Below, in pieces: positions 11,494 to 23,755 of a stretch of DNA of 64,000 nucleotides. The stretch comes from Carnegiea gigantea (Eukaryota > Streptophyta > Magnoliopsida > Caryophyllales > Cactaceae), in assembly GCA_029747015.1 (NCBI GenBank), contig JAKOGI010000819.1, positions 298,501 to 362,500 of the forward strand, written 5' to 3'. A program made the translations under genes and the position numbers. The notes beneath the pieces are model-generated. The model was not told the DNA's origin. It did no database searches and saw only the letters and a list, made by a program, of their open reading frames with translations. The stretch's first letter is position 1; each line of letters begins with the position of its first letter.

Positions 11494-13900
11494 GACAGAG
11501 AGAGAGAGAGAGAGAGATGTACATACATACACATATTCCATGATTACCCACTTTTACAACGGGCTAACTTTTATTATCTATTTGTTTAAATATTTAATTA
11601 TATATCCTGAAAGATTTAATACGAAGCATGATTAAACTTTATTTTGAGGTCATTTTATCATCTCAACCTCCAATTGCATAAATAATTAAAATACAATGGT
11701 GAACTTAATTAATTTAATTGGAGATTACACCAAAGTAATTAGCATGGTTTAGGTTCGACCTATTACAATAAAGTAATGTCCAAAAAGGTTGATGTAATAG
11801 ATTATGAAAGTTATGCCTCAATTTGTATGTCCAAGGGCTCAATAGACTAATCCTTAATTCCAATATAAAAAAAAAAAGAGGAAAAACGAAGCATTAAATT
11901 TGAGAAGAGAAGATAGGTCGGCCCATTAGGTCTAAACCGGCTGGGAAACCGGCAGGCTCTTCTAGGCTGGAAGTCAGCTGCGTTCTTCAGTCCTCTGCTT
12001 CATCTTCAGGATGTGTTTAGTAAGTAATGTTTTATTCATATTGATTTTCCTGTTCGGATAAAGCCTATGAGGGGTGGAATAGGTCTCGTTTCTTTAAGGC
12101 AACTCGTATTACCCCCTTTTAAGCGCACAAAAAGGGGCAACCTGTAGGGTTAAGGACATCAAAATTTTGAAGGACACACAGAAAATTGATGCGAAAATAC
12201 CTTGAAAAGTTAGGGAGAAAGGGACAAATAATATTAAGGGAAACACATCATGTGCAGAGACTATTGAGAGTGATTAAAGATGAGAAATTGGTTCATTATG
12301 AAAGAGGTGTCAATGTATTGGGTTATTAGGTGGGTAACCCTGACAATACGATTCAACAATCCTTCCTTCTCTTTCTCTCTGTTTTCTTTATTTGATTGTT
12401 TTACTTAGTCTGAAATGATGAAAGATGTGATCTTGAACTAGTTTAGGCCCAGTCCACTATGATTACTTGATTCCTTCTTTGAGTAGGTTAAGACTAACAT
12501 TGTTCTTTTACAATTTTTAATCTGATTTCATTGTTGATAATATGCTGTCTGCTTGTTGTTTTGAGTTTATTTAGATTTCAATTTCCATCGTTGACTATTA
12601 GAGGCCGTCAATATGGGCAATGACATGATGCACTCCATCACGTCATCGTACCAACACCCTCAAAAATGGATCCTCAGTTCAAGCCTATGAAGCTAAGCGA
12701 CTCCATTCTAGAGAATTGTTCGAGGGCCTTCCAAAAACCTTTTTAAAGTGAACCTTTTTTTCCTCTTTCGGTGTCTCTCTTTGTTTATGGTTCGTTTTAG
12801 AAAGCAAATTCGGTTTGTAAGTTTTTCTAAAAACTCACTGGTGACTTTATTAATTAAGTTTACTTTGTTTTCTGTTAAATCTTTTTTAGATTGGGCAATT
12901 TCAAGATCCCAGCAGTAGCTGTGTTTGAGTAAAAAACCTAGACATTGTACTGACCCAAGAACCTGGTTGGGCTCCTGGACCACTACTGTTGTCCATTCTC
13001 TTGGCTCCCAAAAGGGCTATCGGGGTGCTTGACCAGAGAACTGGGCTCTACATGGGCCTAGGATCCTGGCCGAGACCCTAGATTAGGGCTGTTACCCAGC
13101 GTTCTGGGCCAAGTAGCCCCTTTCTTTTGCATTCATTATCGGTTTTCTATTAAAATAGAAAATTGTATTTGAATAGCACACCTAGCAAGTGGGTCGAACC
13201 ATTCGTATGGGACTTCTAATAAAACATAAGACCCTAACCCATTCGATTGAAAGTACATAAAAGAGAAACCCAAATGCCTAATCCAGAAAAGCAAACCCCT
13301 AATCTTCAATACCCGAGTTTCGATGACATCTCCTTGTTCTGAAAATCTACCATCAATTTCTATAACCCATTCATGAGGAGCAGGCACCAGCCAACCTTAT
13401 ATCATTTTTTATCCTCACCTCCTCGACCCTCAGTTCTCAGGTTAGGCTTTAATTTTCAATTCAGCTTTAGCCTTAAATCTTTAAATTTGATTATTATTAT
13501 GTTGTTGCATGCTTTAAATTGAACATCTATTCTCAATCCTTTTCTTCGTCTAGTAACACTAAAACTGATAATGGCTTAATTTGAGTCTCGAATGTTCAAT
13601 TCACAGTTTAATTTGAATCTTCAATTAAATTGTTTCCATTTACTTGTTTAATATGTTTTTCTCATGTTGAGAAGCTCGATCCTGACTTTGTTGTTGTTGT
13701 TGCTGCTAATGCTCAAATTGAATTAGTAAATTGAATTACTAAATTGAGTCTTGTTTCAATTTTGATTTGAATTAGCAATATTTAATTTGATAGTTGTTTA
13801 AGTTAACGCTCTATGGCCTTTTGTTATTATTATTGTTTTACCGATAATGTGCCTATGTGAAGTTTAATAGTGAATTTTCTAGGTTGGGATATCTTGAGCT
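8756..13900. other. Non-coding interior of the hAT insertion
   Basis: No protein domain recognised on either strand. Parts may be further decayed LTRs. The 8930-9110 stretch and the purine-rich, GC-richer stretch 10900-11110 have the look of an antisense gypsy LTR or leader, but I could not pair them. An ATT/TTA-rich low-complexity stretch lies at 9730-9890. The 12640-13130 stretch is more GC-rich than its surroundings and is unassigned. Confidence 0.35.
11441..11518. repeat. (AT)n-(GA)n compound microsatellite
   Basis: A TATATA run (about 11440-11456) passes directly into an interrupted AG run to 11517. An ACATACATACAC tail follows. Confidence 0.95.
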
Positions 13901-13913
13901 TATTATTGCAATC

Positions 13914-13953
13914 ATGTGTGTCTGTGTGTGTGTGTGTTTTTTTTTTTTTTTTA
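13914..13953. repeat. (GT)n-(T)n microsatellite
   Basis: An interrupted TGTG tract is followed by a T run of about 16 bases, just upstream of the hAT transposase relic. Confidence 0.9.
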
Positions 13954-14019
13954 ATGTAAAGTTAATATGTCTAAAAGATATAATTTTTTATCCAATTGAA
14001 TATGAATTGAACCCACTTT

Positions 14020-16475
14020 ATTTTACGATACTTGAAAAGAAAACACCTTAAAAACGATGAAAAAAAATATATCACAATTGCAAGTAGAGTTAGTTATAAT
14101 GTAAAAAACTCTCAAAAATATGGGAGAATGGAAACTCCATTCAACATTTGTGACAAAAATGTAAGAGACGGACCAAGTAACTGTGAGTCTTTTAGAGAAA
14201 AGTAATGCAATTTGAATAACCTTCTAATGGATCCTGGTGCAAGAAAAATGATCTTAGAGTATCCTCCTAATGTACAAGGTAAAATATGGAGGCATTATCT
14301 CATAAATCAGCCAATCTAGCCTCGTAATGACAAAATCCTATGATCATTAATTAGAGGAAGATTACATTGCATAGGTTCAACCCTTCTTGGTATCACAAAT
14401 AGGGGATTTGGTTGGAATATGATGCAAAGAAACATGTCATCTTCTGTTTATGTTCCTATTTATTTGCTAATGAAAGAGAAACCATCTATTTGAAGACTTA
14501 GTGAGGGAGGGATAATTTTTTTGTCTAATCATTATGTAGGGGATCATAATAGTACTCATGATAAAGCCCTAAGAAGCTATAAAACTTTAAGGAAGACAAG
14601 ACAATCTATTAAAGTTTCTTTTGATAAGCACTCTGTTTAAATAAAGAGGCAATAACGACTTCATTTGGACACTTTTATTTCTTGCTCAACATATTTGTTG
14701 CATCAAGGATTGCCTTTTGTGGCCATAATGAATCTAAAAGCTCATAAAATAAGGGAAATTTTCTTGAACTTATGACATTTGCTGTAAAACTAAATGAATT
14801 GATTGCTAATTTTGTAATGCTCAACAAACGTATACCACAGTTTCACCAGACATCTAAAAAGACATTGTGAATGCTGTAGTAAAAGAGATGTTAAATGCTG
14901 CCGTGAAAGAATTTAAAGATGATGTATTCAATTTGTTACTGGATGACTCTGGAGATATATCTCATAAGGAGTAAATAGGTGTTGTTTTCCGTTATCTTGA
15001 CAAAATGGGAATAGTGGAAGAACTATTCATTGGTGTTGTACATGTTAAAGACAGTTCTTCACCATCACTTAAAGCAGGAATTGATTCACTATTTTATAGT
15101 ATGGCTTTCGTTTATCAAGACTCTAGGCTCTAGGTTATGATAGGAAAGTAACATGCAGGGTAAGTTTAAGGAGCTCAAAACTTTGATTTTAGATGAAAAT
15201 AAATCTACTCATCTATTCACTACTTCTCTTTCAACTTCAACCCATGTTATTAGCTCTTATTGGGGATCATAATTGTGTTGGAAATCTTTTTGGTGAAGTT
15301 TCTAAACTTTTAAATGTGCTGGGAGTTTTTTGTAAACGCTATGATCTCCTTTATGAGAAACATGATGAGACTTAAGGAGGCATTAGGTAGTGGCAAGATT
15401 AAAAGTGGTCGTCAGTTGAACAAAGAATTTGCACCCATAGGGGTTGGTGATACACATTAGGGATCTCATGATAGATCACTAATGAATGTGTCAAATTTTT
15501 TTGATCTTGTAATGCGTGTGCTTAAATTCATTGAACTTAAAGGGGGGACTTTAACTATAAAGAATGACGTCAACTAGCAAATAGCTTATTTCAGTTCATT
15601 TGATTTTGCCTTTACTCTACATCTAACGTTGGCTATTTTGGGGATCGCACATGACTTACAACAACCTTTGTATAAAAAAAAGGATTAAAATATTATAAAT
15701 GACACGGATCTTGTCAAAACCACCAAGCTACAGTTGGATACCATGAGAAATGATAGAACTCTTGTGACTAAGACAAGTGCTTTTTGTGGGAAACATGGTA
15801 TTCTAATATAAAAGATAAATGGGCTCTTCCGGGGAGACCTAGGACAATGGTATCACTATTCCAAATATGAAAGATAAATGGGCTCCTTCGAGGAGACCTC
15901 AATATATGTTAAAGAGTGCTCTTATAGGTTCCATTATTGGATTAAAATATTCTACATTGTCATTGTTCACATCTTAAAGAGCTTAGATGCTACTTTAATT
16001 AGATTAACATGAAGCTTCTTAATTTTGTAGCTTGTTTAAGTCGATGTAATGGCTTGTCATGCTTTTGATCAGTTTCAATTGGCTAAATTAGCACAACTTT
16101 ATCTAGATGATTTTTCTGATTGTGAGATTATGACTTTGAACGTCAACTTACTAATTATGTTCTTGATGTCCAATCTTATGAACCATGTTAGCACTTAAAA
16201 AGGCTTAGTGATCTTTATAGAATAATGGCAGAGGCAAAGAAGGACATCATTTATCTTTTAGTGTTTAGGCTATTAAAGCTAGCTTTAATCCTCCCAGTAA
16301 CTACAGTGACTATGGAAAGAGCATTCTCAGTCATGAATATTGTGAAAACTAAACTCCTCAATCAAATGTGAACTTTTTTTAAATGATTTAGTTTGTTACA
16401 TAGAGAAAGATGTATTTGACTCACTTTCGAATAGGCCTTTTATGTAATGGTTTTAAAGCATGAAACCTGGTAAAA
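14020..16475 (+). pseudogene. hAT transposase (zf-MYM/TTF type), degraded
   Basis: Reads in several frames as the large plant hAT transposase often labelled zinc finger MYM-type protein 1-like. In order: an N-terminal RYLKRKH block (about 14028-14048; the family starts with M-x-RYFKRK); the TTF zinc-finger region with DPGARKMILEYPPNVQ (14230-14277); a block ending in STHDKALRSYKTLRK (14555-14600) and a LHQGLPFVA block (14701-14727); a transposase-core stretch with FCKRYDLLYEKHDET (15331-15375); the IYLLVFRLLKLALILP block; and the C-terminal hAT dimerisation motif VTTVTMERAFSVMNIVKTK (16298-16354), with DVFDSLSNRPF (16409-16441). Many stops and shifts interrupt it, and the start codon is not clear. 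It would have cut and joined DNA at the element ends. It cannot be active now. Confidence 0.88.
15807..15899 (+). repeat. Short tandem duplication inside the hAT transposase
   Basis: Two copies of about 58 bases each contain AAAGATAAATGGGCTC and GGAGACCT (copies near 15812-15840 and 15870-15899). In related transposases this block (…KDKWAxRGRP…) occurs once, so this looks like a local duplication after or during decay. Confidence 0.75.
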
Positions 16476-16597
16476 GACAGCTGTAATAATGAATTATTTA
16501 CTATTAAATGTTATCGTATGATTTTTCTTTTATTGTGTATGTGTCGGTATCATTTGTGGGTGGACTCCTATGAATGAAAATCCTGGCTATGCCATTG

Positions 16598-17460
16598 CGT
16601 GCATCCCTCATTTTTATAACAACCTTACCTAGAGGAAACTCTATTCTACTTCTCTTACTTTAGTAAAATTCCAACAAAACTCTATCTCTTAAAGCCTATT
16701 TCAAGACTTGGTAGTATCAAATCGCTATAAAAATCTTCACTCAAAACCTATTGCAAATGATTACTTGTTTTGTAAAGGACTAGCCCCATCCTATCCTGAC
16801 GCAGTTGCGAAGAAACAAAGCCAAGAACTACTATTTTTTGCTGCTCTATTAGGTTAGATGTAGGTCTTTAGCGCTATAAACTAAAGTGAGTAATCATATT
16901 GTTGCTTTCTCTAATTTTTGTTATATCTAATATGTTGCTGTTTAATCCCCCATGATTATGTGTTTTATGCTTTTATCCTTGTACATGACATAAAAAGACG
17001 TTCATAATAAAGTAACCAACTAAGTTTATTGCTTTTTTGTACATAAAAAGACGTTCATAATGAAGTCACAAGAAAATATTCTTCCTGTTAAATGCCTCAT
17101 TAAATCAAACTACTTTATAGGAAAACAGCTATTGCATAGAACTAGAAAATATAAATTTTAACACACTTATTTCTAGTAGAAGCTACTATCGAAGTGGGCG
17201 ATCTAATGTTGGTTGTCCACCATCCATTAGATCATGCCTTCATCACTAAAATTATTCTCATGGTTCATAATCAGTGAATAGTTTATCTATTCCTCATCCC
17301 AAAATCTCTAGAATCATAATCCTATAGGAAAAACCCTTCTCTTTGCTGAAGTCTAATCCTATGTCCCTTAGTTGTCCCTTCGATTTCAAGGACTTGATTG
17401 AAGGAAGGAATTGCGTATTTTATATAGAATTAAGCTTTTATAAATTTCCGAAAAATCTCT
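16598..17460 (+). repeat. Ogre 5' LTR, second part
   Basis: Continues the LTR interrupted at 8020. Homology to the 3' LTR runs through 40718-40777, 46397-46706 and 50717-50785. Shared blocks include GAAAACTCTATTCTACTT, AAGACTTGGTAGT, GCTGCTCTA and GTTTTATGCTTTTATCCTTGTA. A short internal duplication (TAAAAAGACGTTCATAAT, twice near 16991-17060) is private to this copy. The last 400 bases have no counterpart at the other end. I place the end at 17460 because a primer-binding-site-like sequence follows. Confidence 0.65.
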
Positions 17461-17478
17461 TGGTGACTCTATAAAATT
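17461..17478 (+). promoter_or_regulatory. Primer-binding site, Ogre type (degenerate)
   Basis: TGGTGACTCTATAAAATT follows AAAAATCTCT. Ogre-group elements typically carry TGGCGACTCCGCTGGGGA here, which pairs with a tRNA-Arg 3' end. The first ten bases agree apart from two transitions, and the rest has decayed. Confidence 0.55.
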
Positions 17479-18690
17479 AAAGCACCATTCCATCCAATCG
17501 CATGTAATAATGGTGTGACAAAGCTGGCTCAATGAATTTCCTGCCCTCACGCGATCGAAAGGAAAAGAAGGTGGGGAAGGAAAAGGCAGTTGAGGCTTAA
17601 GGAGCCCTTTGCCACCTTCCTTCTCCCTATCTCCATCCCCCGTGGCCGTGGAGACATCAATCCCGAGGCACTTTTAGTCCTACTCCACTGGGGATGCGCA
17701 TGTAAGAGTGGGAGACTTGAAAGAAATGAACATCATTAAAATTTTTATTTTTGGGTTTGAAATATGCACCATATATGCATTTTGCATAATGTGCTAAGCC
17801 TCAGGCATATGACAAAGTTTATTTGGTTGCCCGCTAATAAAGCACTCTCATAGGATTATCCTTTCACCTCGTAAATCATATAGAACTCCTTGTAACAGCT
17901 AGCCTTTCCCATTCGGTCATGACACCACCTTAAAGGAGAACCATCATGATGTCTTCAAAGCACCCCACTTTGAAGACAAAAAGGGTTAAGTTCGTCCCAC
18001 CTAGACGGTATGACCATCGACTATACTATGCATCATTTGGATATATATTTAGGATTAAACCTCATGTGAATGATTGTCTTGAGTAAGTGCAAAGTGTTGC
18101 TTGTGATGCAATTTTATGTATTAAGAGAATCCATTTTTCAATATGAGTCCATGTCTTTTAGTCTTTTGACTAAGAACCAAAGCCCTACTAAAAATGCAAG
18201 GTGTCCAAATTGGGAACTTATAAACAGAATCTAACGGTTGAATTCATGCAAAAAGTGGCTATAATTCTTCCCTAATAATTTTAATAAGGATGTTATTATA
18301 GCTTAGCAATCATGCGTGGTATAATGCTAATCATCAAGAAGAAGTTAGTGGCCGGACAAAGTCAAGCACAATGCCTTGTGCTTCCTCCCAATCTCCTTGG
18401 TCTTTAAGGGCACCTCGAGATTTTGGCTACATCTGTGCCAATGGTCTTGAAAATGGTTTTAAATTGCTTTTCCTTTTCCCCTACTACTTTTCCAAAATCA
18501 AAATGTGTTGATAATTTTTTTAAAACAAAAATGATTTTCTTTTTTTCCCTAAAATCTCGAATTTTCTAGCTTGTAAAGGCAAAAAGGGCCCTTAGAGAAG
18601 GGACCATCAGGGTGGCTTAGTAAGATCTCTAGCCATGAGCTTTGATTCTATGTTAGGGAACATTGTTAACAACAAGTCACCTCCATGAAG
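17479..18690 (+). other. Ogre 5' untranslated leader
   Basis: No coding motif. It lies between the primer-binding site and the first gag-like frame. The 17530-17710 stretch is distinctly more GC-rich. Nothing else was identified. Confidence 0.4.
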
Positions 18691-18699
18691 ATACTGATG

Positions 18700-20010
18700 T
18701 GACCGAAAGGACTACAACCTACATGGCTGATTTGATAGCCCAAATAAAAAATTCATTTGATGCTAAATTCAATTAGCAACAAGAATTCATAATTGATCTC
18801 GAAAAAAAGAGGCACAAGCAAGAACTTGAGAATGAAACAAATGATGATGTCCACTATGCCCATTCGATTCATGAGAAAGATTAACCACTAATGGATCAAA
18901 GCATGAACAAGTTGGAGCAGCTCTTTAAGGGCTCTCAACTATTTAGGAATCAATTTATAAACCTAACCCTTTATACACCTATGTCAATAGGGAAATCACC
19001 TGCCAAGTTTTCCCTTCCTAAAACTTGAACAGGCCTAGGAAACCTACCATTCTAATTTGGGGAACTTTGTCAATATCATGAGCCTCAAAGGCATAGACAA
19101 AGCCCTTTTCCCTTAAATATTCCCTCTCACTATAGGGGAAACGATGAGTTGTTCCTTTAATTCCTATAACCTGTACAAGGTCAACACTAGGGGAAGTCGA
19201 ACCAAAGAATTCCTGACATAATATTCCTATAATACGGAGCTGCCTACCGCACTCTATGATTTAGAAATTTTAAAAGAAGGAGAAAAAAAAAGTTTCTCAT
19301 ACTTTCTAGCCCACTTGAGGACGAACGCATCCTTAATGCTTAGCCATCCCTAAGAGAAAGAACAACTCTGTATGGTTATTGAAAACTTGTAACCCAATTA
19401 TCACCAACCTCTATGGTTTTAACACTTGAACACATTAAAAAGGAGAAGGAAAAAGCCCCAAAGTATACTTATCATGGTAATAGAACCTCTTAAGGATAAG
19501 AAGCCAATCACGACCTCTAATTCCAAAGTGATAAATGAGGTTAATGTGACAGAGTCCTTTAGACATCACTACACCTATAACACCTTCACCCCACTTGAAA
19601 TACTACAAAAGCCCTGAAATGACTTAAAGTCAAGGGATCCTTGTGCTTATTGCATCACACTTGACATACCTGATGTGAAAAGGAATGAAAATATGACATC
19701 AGTGCACACTACAATTACCACCACAAGAAAAGGGCATTCCATCAATTGATGCTGCGGATTAAACATGCCATAGAAGATTTGGTAGATGATGGAACCCTTC
19801 CCATCCCCAAATGCGGCAAAGCCCATTAATAGGGCCAACCCATTGAGTTTTATATTTGTGGTTTTCACCATAGAAGAAATTGATCCTTTGTACCTCACTG
19901 GGGATAAAGTCAGCAAAATATAGGGAGATGACTAAGAAGACATATGGATGGCTCCCCTCATCCTAATTGAAACCATACAGGTGAAGTGGGATGGAGAAAA
20001 TAAAGTCTAA
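18700..20010 (+). pseudogene. Ogre/Tat gag relic
   Basis: A degraded gag is readable across shifting frames. A charged, coiled-coil-like segment with EFIIDLEKKRHKQELENE lies near 18784-18840. A capsid-like segment follows with LKGIDKA (19083-19110) and YSYNTELPT (about 19227-19252; the family has QYSYNTQLE). Further on is LRIKHAIEDLVDDGTLPIP (19754-19810), which matches the spacer motif before the protease of Ogre gag-pro. The product would have been the capsid/nucleocapsid protein. Frequent stops rule out function. Confidence 0.65.
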
Positions 20011-20269
20011 CATTTCACCCATAATGGCAGATGCTATAAACGCCCATATTTAACTCAAAAAGGGGAACAACCAAGTTTAATCATACTCGAGAACTGCAAG
20101 AAGAGCCTGTGCTCTCTATGCTACAGGACACAAGGGGTGTCACATATCTAAGCTTCTATCTTCCTCTATAAACCATAGAGAGGTCCTTTTCAAGGCATTC
20201 TTGAGGATGAAGGTCCCACTACAAACCACCCTTGATGAATTAGTTGGTTTCTTTACAATAGATAGGTCC

Positions 20270-20665
20270 CCTTTGATCATAAGTTTTGACGATGTAGACC
20301 TCCCGCCTGAAGGTGTAACACATGACAGCACACTATATCTCACCGCAACTTGAAAAAATAGATTCATACATATGACCTTAGTGGATAATAGGTTATGGAT
20401 TAACATATGTCTACTAAGAACAGCAAAGAAGTTAGGCATAACTGAAGTGCACATGACCCCTTCAATCTAACACTTAGGAGCCTATGACAGTACTCACAGA
20501 ACCGTTTTGGGGACTGTCGGTCTCATCATGGCGATTTGGGGAACAGAAATAGAGGTAGCCATCTAGGTTGTATGCATTCAAGCTATCTTCAATGTCTGAC
20601 TTCTTTACCCATGGTTGTATGGCCAAAAGGTTGTATCCTCAACCCTTTATTAAAAAGTTAAGATG
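20270..20665 (+). pseudogene. Ogre/Tat aspartic protease relic
   Basis: Typical Ogre protease context is visible: FDDVDLPPEGVTHD (20287-20328; family FDDxDLPPEG), then LVDN at the active site, NICLLRTAKKLGI (20401-20440; family NVCPLRTAExLGI), and LGAYDSTHRTVLGTVG (20473-20520; family LRAYDNTKRxVLG). The catalytic block is altered: Asp is kept, but the following Gly-Gly-Ser-Ala-type residues read Asn-Arg-Leu-Trp. The protease would have cleaved the polyprotein. It is inactive here. Confidence 0.7.
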
Positions 20666-21739
20666 ATGGTTAAAGGAGCCATAGTGATCATAAATCCTGA
20701 TCCAATGATCATAACCATCAAATCAAAGCCCTTATTATAGAGGTTGAGCATGATGACAATGATAATGAAATATGAGGCTTTGTGGCCAACGAAAGTCCCG
20801 TCATTAATGCAAAAGGTGAAGTCTTGTATGACTTTGATCCCTTCTCCAGTGAGAAAGTAAAAATTTTGATGAGGAATACATGTTACTTACCTAGAACCCA
20901 GTCAGGAACAAGATCAAGAATGCCCGCTCCACTTCCTAAAGTGAACCCTTTGGCTCAGCTTTGGGTGTGATCACACTTCTCAAGAGCTTCACCTAAAGAT
21001 GCATGAGCAGAAGCATAAAAAGAATCTATAAGATAAGGGGGTTATTCACACAGTATGCCCTATTACCTTCCAAACCTTAATGGAACCTTCATAAAACTAA
21101 GAGGAAGACGCATCCTACTATGGATTTCCTGAACTAAAATACATCCCACACTTTAGGGAAGTCCTCCGGAGTTTGAAATCTTTCTTGATTGTACTCTCCT
21201 GGAGAAAGAGGTGTACTTCAATAAAAATACTCAGTCCAAAACATCTAGCCTGGTAAGGCCAGCTAAGACCACTTCGAGTTGTTATTCACGACAGAGAAAA
21301 TAAAATATCTAAATGTAGGATAAGTGTTAGATGAGGCAAATCAAGCTTTTGATCCTGCCAAGATGATCACTGATTCCAATGAAGGGAGGCACATTGAAAT
21401 GATATGGAACACCTGTAATAAGAAGCAAGTGTCAAGCTAACCATGGGAAAGATCGAGGGCCTTATACCTAAGCCTAAATTAAAGACTTTAGTTTTGAGCC
21501 TAAACCTTTTTCTGCCTATGAGAAAGAGCATTTTCCTTTTCTGAACTTAATTTGTGCTTAAATTAATGTACTCATTCAAGATTTAAATAAAATGAGTTTT
21601 TCTGAGTATGGTTCGTGCATTTGAACTAATGAAAATTTTATCCATCCAAAACACTTAATGAATAATGAACAACATAAAACTATTATCCTTAAAGAAAAAA
21701 TGATAAATGTTAAAATTAACGTATAATGAAGGGAGCTTA

Positions 21740-22500
21740 AATTGGTTCATGTTTCACTCGTATGAAGGAAGCCAATTTACTCACTTCTTAAAAGAATTTA
21801 TGGATGTTTTCACATGGTCATTTGAAGATATGCCTTAAATAGGCTGAGAAATCACCGAGCATACAATTCCATTATGTTCAAATGCAAAGCCGATCAACTA
21901 GAAACTTTGCTAAATGAAACCTAAATGGGCCTAAAAGTAAAAGAAGAAGTGCAAATATAATTAGATCCCAGCCTGCTAAGGGTATCCAACTATCCTAAAT
22001 AGATAACCCACGTTGTTCTAGTGCCCGAGAAAGATGGACAGATCCATATGTGTGTCGACTTCTAAGATTTAGACAATGTAAGGGTGACTTTCCTTTACCC
22101 CCCATTGACTTATTAGTAGATAATAAGGCACGACAATACATATTGTCATTCATGGATAGTTATGTTGGATATAACGAAATTAAAATGGTCAAGGAAAATT
22201 AACACAAAACCACTTTCATCACATAATTAGGCATTGCTATAAAATGATGCCTTTTGATCTAATAAATGTCAAAGCCATCTATCAAAGAATGGCCCAAACC
22301 TTATTAGATAACATAATGCATTAAAAGGTGGAGATTTTTGTACATGACATGCTCATCAAGTCAAAGAGCTAGAAAGGATATGTCCTCGCTCTTATAAAAT
22401 TCTTTCAGAGACTATGAAGATATGACATGCACCTAAAATCCACATAAGTGTAATTTGGGGTTACTTTTGGAACACTTTTTGGGCATGTAGTTAGCTCTAA
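21740..22500 (+). pseudogene. Ogre/Tat reverse transcriptase relic
   Basis: The pre-RT motif FMDVFTWSFEDMP (21797-21834; family FxDVFAWSYxDMPG) is clear. A VPEKDG-like block (about 22021-22040), the MMPFDLINVKAIYQRMAQT block (22243-22300; family MPFGLKNAGATYQRxM) and the catalytic block VEIFVHDMLIKSK (22327-22367; family VEVYVDDMxVKS) follow. The first Asp of the YVDD box is His here (CAT for GAT), and several stops occur upstream. Without that Asp polymerisation would fail even if the frame were intact. Confidence 0.8.
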
Positions 22501-22779
22501 GGAATCGAGGCCAACCCATCCAAGATTAAGACCCAAAATGCGGCCTTCTAAGATGGAAAAGCAAATCCGAGGTTTTCAAGTGTGTGCAAGTCTTTACTCA
22601 TTTCATCTCAAAACTGATTGTGATCTATGAACCAATCCTTAAGAAATTAAGTTAAGCTTTATAAATAAAGTGGGACAAGCCTTTTCAAGAGGCTTTTGAC
22701 AAAATAGCCAAATATATGGTGAACCAACCAGTCCTACAACCATCAAAAGAGGATTTGTTATTGTTACTTTATTTGACAA

Positions 22780-23755
22780 CAACAAAAACAGCAATGGGCA
22801 TGATACTAGCCCAAGAAATGAAGGAAAAGAAAATGTCATACATTAATGAATAGGAAATTCGTTGATTACAAGGTTTAATATGCCCTAATTAGAAAAATGT
22901 GCCTATGGGCTACCAAAACATTGTGGCACTACATGCTCAATAACAAATTCAAGGTCACAGCCAAAGTGGGTCTGATGGAACACATTATGTCTCAATCCCT
23001 TCGACATAGAAGCACTTCAAATAAATGGTGTTACTCTTTAATAGATTCGAAGTCTAGAAGTCCATGGATGACAGAGCAGTATCAAACTTTCTGGCCAACC
23101 ATCGAGTGAGCCAAGAGGAAGAAAGCTATGATCTTCCCAATGAAGATATCCTCTTATTTGAAGATAAAACTTGTCAAATGTATTTCAATCATACATCTAA
23201 TCATAAGGCTTATGGGGTTGGCATCCTAACAGTGTCACCACCATGATCGCATTTCCTAATCTTCACCAGGTTAGATTTTAGGGTAACCAATAATGCGGCG
23301 TAGTATGAAGCTTTTATTATAAGAATGCAAGCTACTCGAGCCCTTTAAATTAAAACTTTAAATATATATAAGGACTTGAGCTACATTATAAGTCATATCA
23401 CTGGATGATGGAAAGTGAAAAGTATAATTTGACACTTTATCAAGCTCACTTGGAAAAAATAACATTCCATTTTGATGAACTGAGGTTCACCTACCTCCCG
23501 AGAGGGGAAAACCAATTTGCAGACATATTGGCAAGACTAACATCATTAGTTGTTATAACAGGGCAAGAATCTCATATAACTATCATAATAGATAGAAGAG
23601 GTGATGCAGAGCAAACCACCTTAATGCCTTTGAGTGAGCCCAAGTTCAACTTGCTGCATAATGTCGAGGCCCTGACTGAACTATCTCCAATTTCCACCAT
23701 TGATCAAAGGATTGGGGTCCAACCTTCAAGGTCTTTACTTTTTTGGGACCTTTGA
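22780..23755 (+). pseudogene. Ogre/Tat RNase H relic (with extra archaeal-type RNase H)
   Basis: CLWATKTLWHYMLNNKF (22900-22950) matches the end of the connection/first RNase H segment (family WATxxLRHYM). FLANHRVSQEEESYDLPNED (about 23083-23145) matches the linker. MYFNHTSNHKAYGVGI (about 23180-23226) corresponds to the second RNase H start, where the family has FDGA: the catalytic Asp reads Asn. Its C-terminal end, LTLYQAHLEKITFHFDELRF to FADILARLTSL (23430-23557), lies in an uninterrupted frame from 23405 to 23755. The dual RNase H layout supports Tat membership. Confidence 0.78.

Larger units (their letters stand above)
8021..16597 (+). mobile_element. hAT transposon inserted in the Ogre 5' LTR
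   Basis: The right end, read inward on the minus strand, is CAATGGCATAGCCAGGAT (16580-16597), the typical terminal repeat of plant hAT elements that encode a zf-MYM/TTF-type transposase. The left end at 8021 reads CATAGATGGAG, a more decayed copy. Eight-base flanks match: CATGCATC at 8013-8020 and CGTGCATC at 16598-16605, differing by one G-to-A. The undisturbed second LTR copy reads CGTGCATC at 40718-40725. Plus-strand transposase relics occupy 14020-16475. At 8.6 kb the element is longer than this class normally is, so 8160-13900 probably contains further insertions and microsatellite growth. Confidence 0.82.

Noticed and set aside
12708..13387. Minus-strand frames of 83-91 codons in a GC-richer stretch
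   Set aside because: No recognisable domain and no continuation into neighbouring exons. They could be chance frames.
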